Below, piece after piece: positions 1 through 8,496 of a stretch of 64,000 nucleotides of DNA (positions are counted from its first letter, which is position 1; each line of letters opens with the position of its first letter). A program made the position numbers and the translations under genes. The stretch comes from Microbacterium gorillae (GTDB lineage: Bacteria > Actinomycetota > Actinomycetes > Actinomycetales > Microbacteriaceae), in assembly GCF_000826185.2 (NCBI RefSeq), contig NZ_LN648875.1, forward strand, positions 502,103 to 566,102, written 5' to 3'. The notes below the pieces were generated by a model. The model was not told where the DNA came from. It made no database searches and was given only the letters and a program-made list of their open reading frames with translations.

Positions 1-140
1 AACTGATCGCACTGATCCGCACCGCGGCCCCCGGCTTCGAGATCGAACAGGCCGCCCGCGCCCACCGTACCCACACACTGCAGGCCTACCGAGAAGCTCG
101 GGGCCTGACCGAGGACACCCGTCTCAAGGAGGAGCAATGA
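1..140 (+). CDS. 3' end of an unidentified protein (partial)
   Basis: Only the last 45 codons of a gene entering from the left are visible, in the frame whose codons begin at base 3. It ends in a TGA that overlaps the ATG of hpaE, so it is translationally coupled to that operon. The residues are hydrophilic and helix-prone, with a stretch reading AARAHRTHTLQAYREARGL near the end. I do not recognise the family from this tail. Position suggests a regulator or another enzyme of homoprotocatechuate breakdown (for example hpaG/hpaF or hpaR), but this is a guess from context. Confidence 0.6.
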   Translation, partial: LIALIRTAAPGFEIEQAARAHRTHTLQAYREARGLTEDTRLKEEQ

Positions 141-1678
141 CCGACCGCCACATTCCGGCCGACCTGCCGGAGCGCATCCAGCACTACATCGACGGGGAGT
201 TCGTGGACTCCGCCGACGGCGACACCTTCGAGGTGCTCGACCCGGTGACGAACGAGACGTACCTGCAGGCGGCCGCGGGCAAGAAGGCCGACATCGACCG
301 CGCCGTGGCAGCCGCCAAGCGCGCGTTCGACGAGGGCCCCTGGCCGAAGATGGTGGCGCGCGATCGTTCACGCATCCTGCATCGGATCGCCGACATCGTC
401 GAGTCGCGGGACACGCGTCTGGCTGAGCTGGAGTCCTTCGACTCGGGTCTGCCGATCACGCAGGCGCTCGGTCAGGCGCGACGCGCGGCGGAGAACTTCC
501 GCTTCTTCGCGGACCTGATCGTCGCCCAGCACGACAACGCGTTCAAGGTGCCCGGCCGTCAGATGAACTACGTCAACCGCAAACCGATCGGCGTCGCGGG
601 ACTCATCACGCCGTGGAACACGCCGTTCATGCTGGAGTCCTGGAAGCTCGGCCCCGCTCTCGCGACCGGCAACACGGTCGTGCTGAAGCCGGCCGAGTTC
701 ACCCCGCTGTCGGCATCCCTGTGGGCCGGCATCTTCGAGGAGGCGGGCCTGCCGAAGGGCGTGTTCAACCTCGTCAACGGTCTCGGCGAGGATGCCGGCG
801 ACGCGCTCGTCAAGCACCCGGACGTGCCGTTGATCTCCTTCACCGGCGAGAGTCGCACCGGACAGATCATCTTCGGCAACGCCGCCCCGTTCCTCAAGGG
901 TCTGTCGATGGAGCTCGGCGGCAAGAGCCCCGCCGTCGTCTTCGCCGACGCGGACCTCGACGTCGCCATCGACGCCTGCATCTTCGGCGTCTTCTCCCTG
1001 AACGGCGAGCGCTGCACCGCCGGTTCCCGCATCCTCGTGGAGCGTCCGGTGTACGACGAGTTCGTCGAGCGCTACGCCGCGCAGGCCAAGCGCGTGAAGG
1101 TCGGCGACCCGCAGGACCCGACCACCGAGGTCGGTGCGCTGGTCCACCCGGAGCATTACGAGAAGGTGATGAGCTACGTCGAGATCGGCAAGACCGAGGG
1201 ACGCCTCGTGGCCGGCGGCGGACGTCCGGAGGGCTTCCCGACCGGCAACTACGTCGCCCCCACGGTGTTCGCCGACGTCTCTCCCGACGCCCGCATCTTC
1301 CAGGAGGAGATCTTCGGTCCGGTCGTCGCGATCACGCCGTTCGACTCCGAGGAGGAGGCCCTGGCGCTGGCGAACGACACGAAGTACGGCCTGGCCGCCT
1401 ACGTGTGGACCAATGACCTCAAGCGCGGACACAACTTCGCGCAGGCGGTCGAGGCCGGCATGGTGTGGCTGAACAGCAACAACGTGCGCGATCTTCGCAC
1501 CCCGTTCGGCGGTGTGAAGGCATCCGGCCTCGGCCACGAGGGCGGCTACCGGTCGATCGATTTCTACACCGACCAGCAGTCGGTGCACATCACGCTCGGC
1601 GAACCGCACAACCCCACTTTCGGAAAGTCGGCCCACGCTCCCGAGGAGCCGTCGCTCGATGACCCGGACCCCCGCTGA
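137..1678 (+). CDS. hpaE: 5-carboxymethyl-2-hydroxymuconate semialdehyde dehydrogenase
   Basis: A 513-residue NAD-dependent aldehyde dehydrogenase. It would oxidise the ring-cleavage product of homoprotocatechuate (CHMS to CHM) in the cytoplasm. Family marks are visible: Asn161 in ITPWNTP, Glu259 in SMELGGKSP and the catalytic Cys293 in GERCTAGSR. Length fits the HpaE/betaine-aldehyde-type ALDH group. The start is set by AAGGAGG about five bases upstream and by overlap with the preceding stop. The specific substrate is assigned from the neighbours hpaD, hpaH and hpaI; from sequence alone only the ALDH superfamily is certain. About 45 C-terminal residues rich in Pro and acidic residues extend beyond the usual core. 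Confidence 0.93.
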   Translation: MTDRHIPADLPERIQHYIDGEFVDSADGDTFEVLDPVTNETYLQAAAGKKADIDRAVAAAKRAFDEGPWPKMVARDRSRILHRIADIVESRDTRLAELESFDSGLPITQALGQARRAAENFRFFADLIVAQHDNAFKVPGRQMNYVNRKPIGVAGLITPWNTPFMLESWKLGPALATGNTVVLKPAEFTPLSASLWAGIFEEAGLPKGVFNLVNGLGEDAGDALVKHPDVPLISFTGESRTGQIIFGNAAPFLKGLSMELGGKSPAVVFADADLDVAIDACIFGVFSLNGERCTAGSRILVERPVYDEFVERYAAQAKRVKVGDPQDPTTEVGALVHPEHYEKVMSYVEIGKTEGRLVAGGGRPEGFPTGNYVAPTVFADVSPDARIFQEEIFGPVVAITPFDSEEEALALANDTKYGLAAYVWTNDLKRGHNFAQAVEAGMVWLNSNNVRDLRTPFGGVKASGLGHEGGYRSIDFYTDQQSVHITLGEPHNPTFGKSAHAPEEPSLDDPDPR

Positions 1679-1716
1679 GACCCCTCGACTTCCCGCAATG
1701 ACGCAAGGAATCTGAC

Positions 1717-2880
1717 ATGACCAATCGCGCCGACATGACGCTGACCTCCTCGGGCTTCTATGTCTCCCAGGAGGCCCCCATCCAGACCGAGAACCCGATC
1801 CCGACCCCCCAGGCGTCCCCGCCGGATGTCCTGCGCTGCGCGTACATGGAGCTGATCGTCACGGACCTCGCCGCCTCGCGGCAGTTCTACGTCGACATCC
1901 TCGGGCTGTACGTCACGGAGGAGGACGACGAGGCCATCTACCTCCGCTCCACGGAGGAGTTCATCCACCACAATCTCGTGCTTCGGAAGGGCCCGATCGC
2001 GGCGGTGGCCGCGTTCTCATACCGCGTGCGCACGCCGGAGGACCTCGACGCGGCGGTGGCCTTCTACACGGAGCTCGGGTGCGAGGTCCGTCGCGAGCCG
2101 AACGGTTTCGTGAAAGGCATCGGCGATTCGGTCCGCGTCGTCGACCCGCTCGGATTCCCGTACGAGTTCTTCCACCAGAGCGATCACCAGGAGCGCATGT
2201 CGTGGCGGTACGACCTGCACATCCCCGGCGAGCTCGTGCGGCTGGATCACTTCAACCAGCTGACCCCGGATGTCCCCCGCGCGGTGAAGTACATGCAGGA
2301 CCTCGGCTTCCGTGTGACGGAGGACATCCAGGACGAAGAGGGCACCGTGTACGCCGCATGGATGCGGCGCAAGCCGACTGTGCACGACACCGCCATGACC
2401 GGCGGCGACGGGCCCCGCATGCATCACGTGTGCTTCGCGACCCACGAGAAGCACAACATCCTCGCCATCTGCGACAAGCTCGGCGCGCTGCGTCGCAGTG
2501 ACGCGATCGAGCGGGGTCCGGGCCGGCACGGCGTCTCGAACGCGTTCTACCTGTACCTGCGGGACCCGGACGGGCACCGCGTCGAGGTCTACACGCAGGA
2601 TTACTACACCGGCGATCCGGACAACCCGGTGGTCACGTGGGACGTGCACGACAACCAGCGCCGCGACTGGTGGGGCAATCCGGTCGTCCCGTCCTGGTAC
2701 ACGGATGGGAGCCTGGTCCTCGACCTCGACGGCAACCCGCAACCCGTCCTCGCGCGCGAGCACTCGTCCGAGATGGCCGTGACGATCGGCGCCGACGGCT
2801 TCTCGTACACGCGCCCCGAGGACACCGAGACGATGCCGGAGTGGAAGCAGGGCGAGTACAAGCTCGGCCACCAGCTTTGA
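1717..2880 (+). CDS. hpaD: homoprotocatechuate 2,3-dioxygenase (type I extradiol)
   Basis: A 387-residue extradiol dioxygenase that opens the ring of 3,4-dihydroxyphenylacetate. It has the two-barrel vicinal oxygen chelate fold; the metal sits in the C-terminal half. The residues match the well-studied Brevibacterium fuscum enzyme with a constant offset of 23: ligands His178 (RLDHFNQ), His237 (MHHVCF) and Glu290 (RVEVYTQDY), and the acid-base His223 (TVHDTA). The first ~23 residues are therefore an N-terminal extension; Met7 is a possible alternative start, although AAGGA lies suitably before the first ATG. It follows hpaE by 38 bases in the same direction. Whether the metal is Fe or Mn cannot be read from the sequence. 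Confidence 0.96.
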   Translation: MTNRADMTLTSSGFYVSQEAPIQTENPIPTPQASPPDVLRCAYMELIVTDLAASRQFYVDILGLYVTEEDDEAIYLRSTEEFIHHNLVLRKGPIAAVAAFSYRVRTPEDLDAAVAFYTELGCEVRREPNGFVKGIGDSVRVVDPLGFPYEFFHQSDHQERMSWRYDLHIPGELVRLDHFNQLTPDVPRAVKYMQDLGFRVTEDIQDEEGTVYAAWMRRKPTVHDTAMTGGDGPRMHHVCFATHEKHNILAICDKLGALRRSDAIERGPGRHGVSNAFYLYLRDPDGHRVEVYTQDYYTGDPDNPVVTWDVHDNQRRDWWGNPVVPSWYTDGSLVLDLDGNPQPVLAREHSSEMAVTIGADGFSYTRPEDTETMPEWKQGEYKLGHQL

Positions 2881-2883
2881 CCC

Positions 2884-2948
2884 GAGACACCCGAGCACGT
2901 CCGAAACTCCGCGCGATGCAGGGTGTCTCGGACGTGCCTGGGTGTCTC
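2884..2948. repeat. nested palindromic repeat, copy 1
   Basis: A 65-bp element filling most of the hpaD-hpaH gap. It is framed by GAGACACCC (2884-2892) and GGGTGTCTC (2940-2948), with a further GGGTGTCTC at 2921-2929. Between them lies a perfect 10-bp inverted repeat, GCACGTCCGA (2895-2904) and TCGGACGTGC (2928-2937). The same architecture recurs at 36419-36482, read on the other strand. It may be a REP-like mobile repeat, a processing hairpin or a protein-binding site. Confidence 0.85.
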
Positions 2949-2976
2949 GCGGGCGATGAACACGAGAGGATGAGGC

Positions 2977-3765
2977 ATGGCACTGGATCAGGAGACCATC
3001 GCTGCGATCGCTGACGAGCTCGCCGACGCGGACGCGAACCACACCGTCGTCCCGCGCATCACGGCGCGGTACCCGGATGCCACGATCGAGGACTCGTACG
3101 CGATCCAGGGCGTCTGGCGGGACAAGAACATCGCCGGCGGACGCCGCCTCGTCGGGCGCAAGATCGGGCTCACGTCGCGCGCGATGCAGCAGGCCACCGG
3201 CATCACCGAGCCGGACTACGGCGTGATGTTCGACGACACCGTCTGGCAGAACGGGTCCACGATTCCGTTCGACGATTTCTCGAATGTCCGCATCGAGGTG
3301 GAGCTCGCGTTCGTCCTGAAGGAGCCATTGGAGGGCCCGCACTGCTCAGTGTTCGACGTGCTGCGCGCGACGGAGTTCGTCACCCCCGCTCTTGAGGTGC
3401 TGAACTCGCACATCGAGCTCGAGGGTCGGACCATCGTCGACACGATCAGCGACAACGCCGCGTACGGCGGCATGGTGCTCGGCGGTAATCCGACCCGCCC
3501 CGAGGACGTCGACCTGCGGTGGGTGTCCGCTCTGCTGTATCGCAACGAGACGATCGAGGAGACCGGCGTCGCCGCCGGTGTGCTCAACCACCCGGCCACC
3601 GGCGTCGCCTGGCTGGCCGAGAAGTTCCACCAGCACGGCTCACGTCTGGAGGCCGGAGAGATCATCCTCGCCGGCTCCTTCACGCGGCCGATGTGGGTGT
3701 CCCGCGGGGACAGCGTGCTGGCCGACTACGGACCGATGGGGACCATCACATGTCGCTTCACCTGA
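2977..3765 (+). CDS. hpaH: 2-oxo-hept-4-ene-1,7-dioate hydratase
   Basis: A 262-residue member of the HpaH/MhpD hydratase family (fumarylacetoacetate-hydrolase-like fold). It adds water to 2-oxohept-4-enedioate to give 4-hydroxy-2-oxoheptanedioate. The central core VELAFVLKEPLEGP carries the acidic residues that usually hold the divalent metal, and GRKIGLTSRAMQQ near residue 60 is a hallmark of the subfamily. The start has GAGAGGATG-type spacing (GAGAGGATGAGGC before ATG). Its last five codons overlap the start of hpaI, so the two are coupled. The 96-base gap from hpaD, holding a palindromic repeat, is the only sizeable break in this operon. Confidence 0.94.
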   Translation: MALDQETIAAIADELADADANHTVVPRITARYPDATIEDSYAIQGVWRDKNIAGGRRLVGRKIGLTSRAMQQATGITEPDYGVMFDDTVWQNGSTIPFDDFSNVRIEVELAFVLKEPLEGPHCSVFDVLRATEFVTPALEVLNSHIELEGRTIVDTISDNAAYGGMVLGGNPTRPEDVDLRWVSALLYRNETIEETGVAAGVLNHPATGVAWLAEKFHQHGSRLEAGEIILAGSFTRPMWVSRGDSVLADYGPMGTITCRFT

Positions 3766-4553
3766 GCCCGACCTTCCGCCAGGTGCTCGCCGAATCCGAG
3801 CGCGCACTCGTGGGCCTGTGGGCGGTGTCCGGTTCCCCGCTGGCCGCCGAGATCCTCGCCGGGTCCGGCGCCGACTGGCTCCTGATCGACATGGAGCACT
3901 CCGCGAACAACCTGGACACGGTGAGCGCTCAGCTGCAGGCTGTGGCCGCCTACCCGGTCACGCCGCTGGTGCGCGTCCCGTTCGGCGACGACGTCGTGCT
4001 GAAGCAGGTGCTGGACATCGGGGCGCAGAACGTCATCGTGCCGATGGTGAGCTCGGCCGAGCAGGCTCGGCACCTGGTCGAGGCCATCCGCTATCCGCCG
4101 CAGGGCCGGCGCGGTGTCGGGTCGTCGCTGGCCCGCTCGGCGCGGTGGAACCGGGTGGACGACTACCTGATCGACGCGAACGAGCACGTCTCCCTGATCG
4201 TGCAGGTGGAATCCGCCGAGGCCGTCGACGCGGCTGCGGAGATCGCCGCCGTGGACGGGGTGGACGGCGTGTTCATCGGCCCCGCGGACCTCGCCGCTTC
4301 CCTCGGCGTGCTGGGGCAGCAGACGCACCCGGACGTGCGGGCCGCCGTGCAGCGCACGTTCGACGCCGTCCATTCCGTCGGCAAACCGGTGGGAGTGAAC
4401 GCGTTCGATCCGGCCGCGGCCGCGGCCTATGTCGCTGCCGGCGCCGACTTCATCGCCGTCGCCGCGGACGTCTCCCTGCTCGCCCGCGGCTCCGAGGCCA
4501 TCGTCGCCCGTTTCGCCGCGGCCGAGCCGGAGACCGACCGCGACGCCTACTGA
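3750..4553 (+). CDS. hpaI: 4-hydroxy-2-oxoheptanedioate aldolase
   Basis: A 267-residue class II aldolase of the HpcH/HpaI family. It splits 4-hydroxy-2-oxoheptanedioate into pyruvate and succinate semialdehyde, the last step of the pathway. The DWLLIDMEHS segment near residue 40, the QVESAEAVDAA segment with the metal-binding Glu and the GPADLAASLG loop that carries the metal-binding Asp are all present. The ATG lies inside the end of hpaH (16-base overlap). No terminator fits in the four bases that separate it from the convergent GH127 gene, so read-through antisense to that gene is possible. Confidence 0.95.
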   Translation: MSLHLSPTFRQVLAESERALVGLWAVSGSPLAAEILAGSGADWLLIDMEHSANNLDTVSAQLQAVAAYPVTPLVRVPFGDDVVLKQVLDIGAQNVIVPMVSSAEQARHLVEAIRYPPQGRRGVGSSLARSARWNRVDDYLIDANEHVSLIVQVESAEAVDAAAEIAAVDGVDGVFIGPADLAASLGVLGQQTHPDVRAAVQRTFDAVHSVGKPVGVNAFDPAAAAAYVAAGADFIAVAADVSLLARGSEAIVARFAAAEPETDRDAY

Positions 4554-4557
4554 CCGA

Positions 4558-6468
4558 TCACCGCGTCGGCAGCCACACCCGCATCGTGGCGGGGCCACGA
4601 TTGGCCCACGAGTGGTACGGCACGAGATCGAGGTCGAGAGAATGCGCGTCGTGATCCTCCGGAGCCCCGTACGGCCACGGCGAGGCCGGTGAGGCCACGA
4701 GCGCGCCGGTGATCACCGCGCCGGTCGGCGTTGCCGTGACACGTGCATCCGCACCGACACGCACATCCTCCATGTTCGCGCCATCGGGGAGGTCGACGGA
4801 CTCCAGGCACAGGACGAGCGGACCCGCCTCCACGGCGACGCATCCCCGCACGGCGTCGATCCGATCATCGGCGATGGTGATCCGCGGTGCGATCGACAGT
4901 TCGAGCGTGAAACGCTCACCGGCGATCACATCCCCGACCCGGACGCTCGAGTGATCGACGGCGATCCGTTCGTCGCCACGAACGAGCGTGGCGTGCGCAG
5001 CCCAACTCGGGACCCGCAGAGTGACGGACGATCCCGGCACCGCCTCGTGCACCTCGATCGCGATGGTTCCGTCCGCGGGATAGGCCGTGCGCATGCTCAG
5101 GGCGAGAGCCACAGTGCCGTCCGCTGCGGGGAGAGTGATGTCGGCATCCGTGAAATGGACGATGCTGACGCCGGTGTCGTCCGCGACCGCGACATACGCC
5201 GCCAGCTGCGCGAACGTACGCGCGACGTTCGGCGGGCAGCAGGAGACTTCGAACCACGGTGCCCGCAGCTGCGCCTGCGCGCGGGCGCTCGCAACCGCCT
5301 CGTCAGCGGGCTCACCGGCCACGCGCTGCTGCAACGGGTTCGTGTAGAAGAACGCGCGCCCGTCCGCCCGTGGGGATGTGGCCACCACGTTGTAGAGGGT
5401 CCGCTCGATGATGTCGCCGTACGCCAGGTCGCCGGTCGCGAGGAGAAGCCTCCACGCGGTCATGACCGACCCCACCCCGGCGCAGGTCTCGCAGTACCCT
5501 CGCTCGCTCGGCAGTTCCCAATCGTCACCGAACGCTTCGTCCTGGTGATGCGACCCCATCCCACCGGTGAGGTAAGTGCGCCGTTCCAGGGTCCGCGCAT
5601 ACTGGTCCGCCACCGCACGCTCGAGTGCGACGTCGTCCGTGTCCGCCGCGACATCGAGCGCCCCCGATGAGAGGTACAGCGCGCGCACGGTGTGCCCCCG
5701 AAGGACGGTCGCATCCCGAATCGGCATGTCGTCCTGGAAGTAGGCTCTCCCGAACTCGATGTCGGGCAGGGATGCCCGGCCTCGACGGTCGATGAACTTG
5801 CGTGCCATCTCGACGTATCTCGTGTCGCCCGTGGCGCGTCCGAGCTCAGCGAGTGCCACCTCGACCTCGGCATGCCCGCACACGCGGGGGTCGTCATCAC
5901 CGCCGAACTCCCGCACGACGTGGTCCGCCGCACGGATCGCGACATCGACGAGGGTGTCGTCGCGACCGGTGCGCAGCCGGGCGACCGCCGCCTGGAACAG
6001 ATGCCCGAAGCAGTACAGCTCGTGCCCCCACGCCAGGTCCGTGTAGCGCGCGTTCTGACCGTCGGAGCCGAAGTTCGTGTTCAGGTAGCCGTCCGGTTGC
6101 TGAGCCGCGGCGACTCGCTCGACGGTGCGGTCATAGATCGCGCGGATCTCGGCGTCGTCGCTGCGTTCCAGTTCCCACGCGGCAGCCTCGAGCATCTTGT
6201 ACACCTCGGAGTCGGAGAACTCCCGACCCTGGCGGGAGAGCGCCACGGTTCCCGCCGCAGTCGCGTCGAAGTTCGCAAGCCATCCGGACCGTTCCAACCA
6301 CCGCGCGATGTGCGGAATGATCGCCGTGCGCCCCAGCTCCTGCCGGTCCGCCCAGAAGCCGCTGGGGAGCCGAACATCCCGCAAGCCGAGCGGACGCACC
6401 GCACCGCGTGCGGGCACCACAGGGGCCACGGGCACGGCGAGTCCGACGTCGACGGAATCGTGATTCAT
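4558..6468 (-). CDS. GH127 beta-L-arabinofuranosidase
   Basis: A 636-residue glycoside hydrolase of the DUF1680/GH127 family, typified by bifidobacterial HypBA1, which removes beta-L-arabinofuranose from arabino-oligosaccharides and hydroxyproline-linked glycans. The zinc and catalytic cysteine set is visible: Glu327 and Cys329 in GYCETCAG, then Cys410-Cys411 in VSCCPPN. The reading frame is open for 71 more codons upstream, but the ATG at 6468 is preceded by GAAAGG and the family's conserved region begins just after it. There is no signal peptide, so it probably works on imported oligosaccharides. Its upstream flank is a permease relic, so the transporter it once followed has been lost. Confidence 0.93.
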   Translation of the reverse strand: MNHDSVDVGLAVPVAPVVPARGAVRPLGLRDVRLPSGFWADRQELGRTAIIPHIARWLERSGWLANFDATAAGTVALSRQGREFSDSEVYKMLEAAAWELERSDDAEIRAIYDRTVERVAAAQQPDGYLNTNFGSDGQNARYTDLAWGHELYCFGHLFQAAVARLRTGRDDTLVDVAIRAADHVVREFGGDDDPRVCGHAEVEVALAELGRATGDTRYVEMARKFIDRRGRASLPDIEFGRAYFQDDMPIRDATVLRGHTVRALYLSSGALDVAADTDDVALERAVADQYARTLERRTYLTGGMGSHHQDEAFGDDWELPSERGYCETCAGVGSVMTAWRLLLATGDLAYGDIIERTLYNVVATSPRADGRAFFYTNPLQQRVAGEPADEAVASARAQAQLRAPWFEVSCCPPNVARTFAQLAAYVAVADDTGVSIVHFTDADITLPAADGTVALALSMRTAYPADGTIAIEVHEAVPGSSVTLRVPSWAAHATLVRGDERIAVDHSSVRVGDVIAGERFTLELSIAPRITIADDRIDAVRGCVAVEAGPLVLCLESVDLPDGANMEDVRVGADARVTATPTGAVITGALVASPASPWPYGAPEDHDAHSLDLDLVPYHSWANRGPATMRVWLPTR

Positions 6469-6473
6469 CAGGA

Positions 6474-6602
6474 TCAGCCTTTCACCGCGCCGGACATGAA
6501 GCCGCGCACGTAGTACTTCTGGAGGGCGAGGAACAGAATGACCGCCGGGACGGTGAGCACGACGACGCCCGCAGTGGTCAGGCCGTAGAAACAGTCGCCA
6601 TG
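6474..6602 (-). pseudogene. C-terminal relic of a carbohydrate ABC permease (MalG type)
   Basis: Reading the minus strand in the frame that stops at 6474-6476 gives about 40 residues ending LQKYYVRGFMSGAVKG, with a hydrophobic run GVVVLTVPAVILFLALQ before it. This is the typical C-terminus of MalG-family sugar permeases (compare the intact permease at 28521, which also ends GMVSGAVKG). Upstream of about 6602 the match is lost and the residues become arginine-rich and unlike a permease. No start codon or EAA loop remains. The relic ends six bases before the GH127 start, so a complete permease once sat directly upstream of that gene. Confidence 0.85.
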
Positions 6603-6648
6603 ATTCGCTCTGGTCCCCCCGCGCATCCACTGCTCCGATCGGGTGATC

Positions 6649-6685
6649 GTCGATGAGGGCGCCCAGAATGGACGCCCTCATCGAC
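6649..6685 (-). terminator. hairpin downstream of the GH51 gene
   Basis: A perfect 13-bp inverted repeat (GTCGATGAGGGCG and its complement at 6673-6685) with an 11-base loop, beginning 19 bases past the stop of the GH51 gene. No long T tract follows, as is common in this group. It sits between the intact gene and the permease relic, close to the likely deletion joint. Confidence 0.7.
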
Positions 6686-6703
6686 CTCGCATGCGGTGTG
6701 ACG

Positions 6704-8242
6704 TCAGTCCCGCGTGACGTCGAGCTCGACGACGGCCCAGGACAGCGCGGGCAGGCGAACGGAGAGGGTCTCCCCCTCCACGGTGACCTCGCGCAGCGGC
6801 GTCAGACCGACGCGGTCGGCGTCTGCCCCGACGCTGGTCAGGAAGCGGTCGGCGCCCTCAGGGATCGTCAGCACCTCGGCGCGGACCACCTGTCCGGGCT
6901 GGAGTCCGCGCACGGCGACGGTCACATCGGCCGCCTCATCGAGGCCGCGGTTGACGAGGAACAGCGCCACGCGACCGGTCTCGTCGTCGTACGTGCCCGC
7001 GGCGTCCACCGTGTCAACGTCGCCGAAGCGGTTGGTCTCGTGGCGATCGCTGGACACCGCGAGCCGCAGGATCTCGCCACGCGCGAGCTCGGACATGCGC
7101 GCGAACGGCCAGAAGATGCTCTGCCGCCAGGCCGCACCGCCCTCCTCGGTGAGGATCGGGGCGATCACGTTCACGAGCTGAGCCTGATTGGCGATCGCCA
7201 CGCGATCGCCGTGACGCAGCAGGGAGTTCAACAGCGTCCCGACGACCACGGCGTCGGTGACGTTGTAGTGGTCTTCGATGACGCGCGGGTGCTCGTACCA
7301 CCCGCCACGGGCCTCGATCGTGCTCGGCATGTCATCCCCGTCACGCCGGGCGTACCAGACGTTCCACTCATCGAAGGAGAGGTTGATGCGCTTGCTGTGC
7401 TTACCGCGAGCGCGCACCGCGTCGGCGGTCGCCACGACCGACTCGATGAAGTGGTCCATGTCCACGGCCGAAGCGAGGAAGCTCGCCGCATCGCCCTCGG
7501 TCTCCTCGTAGTACGCGTGCAACGAGATGTAGTCCACGACGTCGTACGTGTGACCGAGGACCGTGCTCTCCCACTCGCCGAAGGTCGGCATACCGCTGTT
7601 CGAGCTGCCGCAGGCGACCAGTTCGATCGACGGGTCGACCAGACGCATGGCCTTGCCCGCCTCCTGCGCGAGACGGCCGTACTCGTCGGCCGTCTTGTGC
7701 CCGATCTGCCACGGACCGTCCATCTCGTTGCCGAGGCACCAGAGCTTGATGTCGAAGGGCTCCTCCGCGCCGTTGCTGCGGCGCAGGTCGCTGTAGTAGG
7801 TGCCACCGGGGTGATTGGCGTATTCCACCAGCGCACGGGCGGCGTCCACCCCGCGGGTGCCGAGGTTGATCGCTTCCATGATCTCCACGCCGGCCTGCTT
7901 CGCCCAGCCGGCGAACTCGTGCAGTCCGAAGGCGTTGGTCTCGAGTGTGTGCCACGCGCCGTCCAGGCGCCGGGGACGCTCGGCGACGGGGCCGACACCG
8001 TCCTCCCAGCGGTACCCGGAGACGAAGTTCCCGCCCGGGTAGCGCACGACGGTCACGCCCATCTCCGACACGAGCTCCAGGACGTCACGGCGGAAGCCGT
8101 TCTCATCCGCGCTCGGGTGGCCGGGTTCGTAGATCCCGGTGTAGACGCAGCGCCCCATGTGCTCCACGAACGAACCGAAGATTCGTCGCGGGACGGGACC
8201 GGCGGTGAAATCGCGGTCGAGGGTGATGGTCGCGCGGGTCAT
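6704..8242 (-). CDS. abfA: GH51 alpha-L-arabinofuranosidase
   Basis: A 512-residue intracellular GH51 enzyme that removes terminal alpha-L-arabinofuranosyl groups from arabinan and arabinoxylan oligomers. The acid/base Glu173 lies in CLGNEMDGPW and the nucleophile Glu292 in FDEWNVWY; the beta-sandwich domain follows from about residue 390. An upstream ATG at 8383 would add 47 unrelated residues; the start at 8242 is preferred because GAGGAG lies six bases before it and family homology begins at once (RATITLDRDF). It is divergent from the sugar transporter at 8591, and the shared 348-base region carries two matching palindromes likely bound by the LacI protein encoded at 11868. Confidence 0.95.
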   Translation of the reverse strand: MTRATITLDRDFTAGPVPRRIFGSFVEHMGRCVYTGIYEPGHPSADENGFRRDVLELVSEMGVTVVRYPGGNFVSGYRWEDGVGPVAERPRRLDGAWHTLETNAFGLHEFAGWAKQAGVEIMEAINLGTRGVDAARALVEYANHPGGTYYSDLRRSNGAEEPFDIKLWCLGNEMDGPWQIGHKTADEYGRLAQEAGKAMRLVDPSIELVACGSSNSGMPTFGEWESTVLGHTYDVVDYISLHAYYEETEGDAASFLASAVDMDHFIESVVATADAVRARGKHSKRINLSFDEWNVWYARRDGDDMPSTIEARGGWYEHPRVIEDHYNVTDAVVVGTLLNSLLRHGDRVAIANQAQLVNVIAPILTEEGGAAWRQSIFWPFARMSELARGEILRLAVSSDRHETNRFGDVDTVDAAGTYDDETGRVALFLVNRGLDEAADVTVAVRGLQPGQVVRAEVLTIPEGADRFLTSVGADADRVGLTPLREVTVEGETLSVRLPALSWAVVELDVTRD

Positions 8243-8322
8243 GGAACTCCTCGTCAGATGGTCGGTCGACTGCCGTCGCAACGTTCGGCTCGACCGCGCC
8301 GTTGCAACACCTGCGGACGAGA

Positions 8323-8336
8323 TTACATCGTTGGAA
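8323..8336. promoter_or_regulatory. LacI-type operator, site 1 (abfA side)
   Basis: TTACATCGTTGGAA matches the ideal palindrome TTACAACGTTGTAA at 12 of 14 positions. It lies 81 bases upstream of the abfA start. The CG centre and 14-base symmetry are typical of LacI-family sites. Confidence 0.6.
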
Positions 8337-8482
8337 TACAAAAGCAAGAAATCGCACCGCGAACGTTCGGCGCTCCCCGACACGGGCCGGTCCGTTACCC
8401 CCTCGCACCCCGGAGAGGGCGGACTCTAGCCCTATCGGGGGCAAGAAATCTAGTGTTGCCCGTCCTCTGCGCGATGCTACGG

Positions 8483-8496
8483 TTACCACGTTGTAA
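8483..8496. promoter_or_regulatory. LacI-type operator, site 2 (transporter side)
   Basis: TTACCACGTTGTAA matches the palindrome TTACAACGTTGTAA at 13 of 14 positions, 94 bases upstream of the binding-protein start. With site 1 it brackets the intergenic region about 160 bases apart, a distance compatible with looping. Confidence 0.65.
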
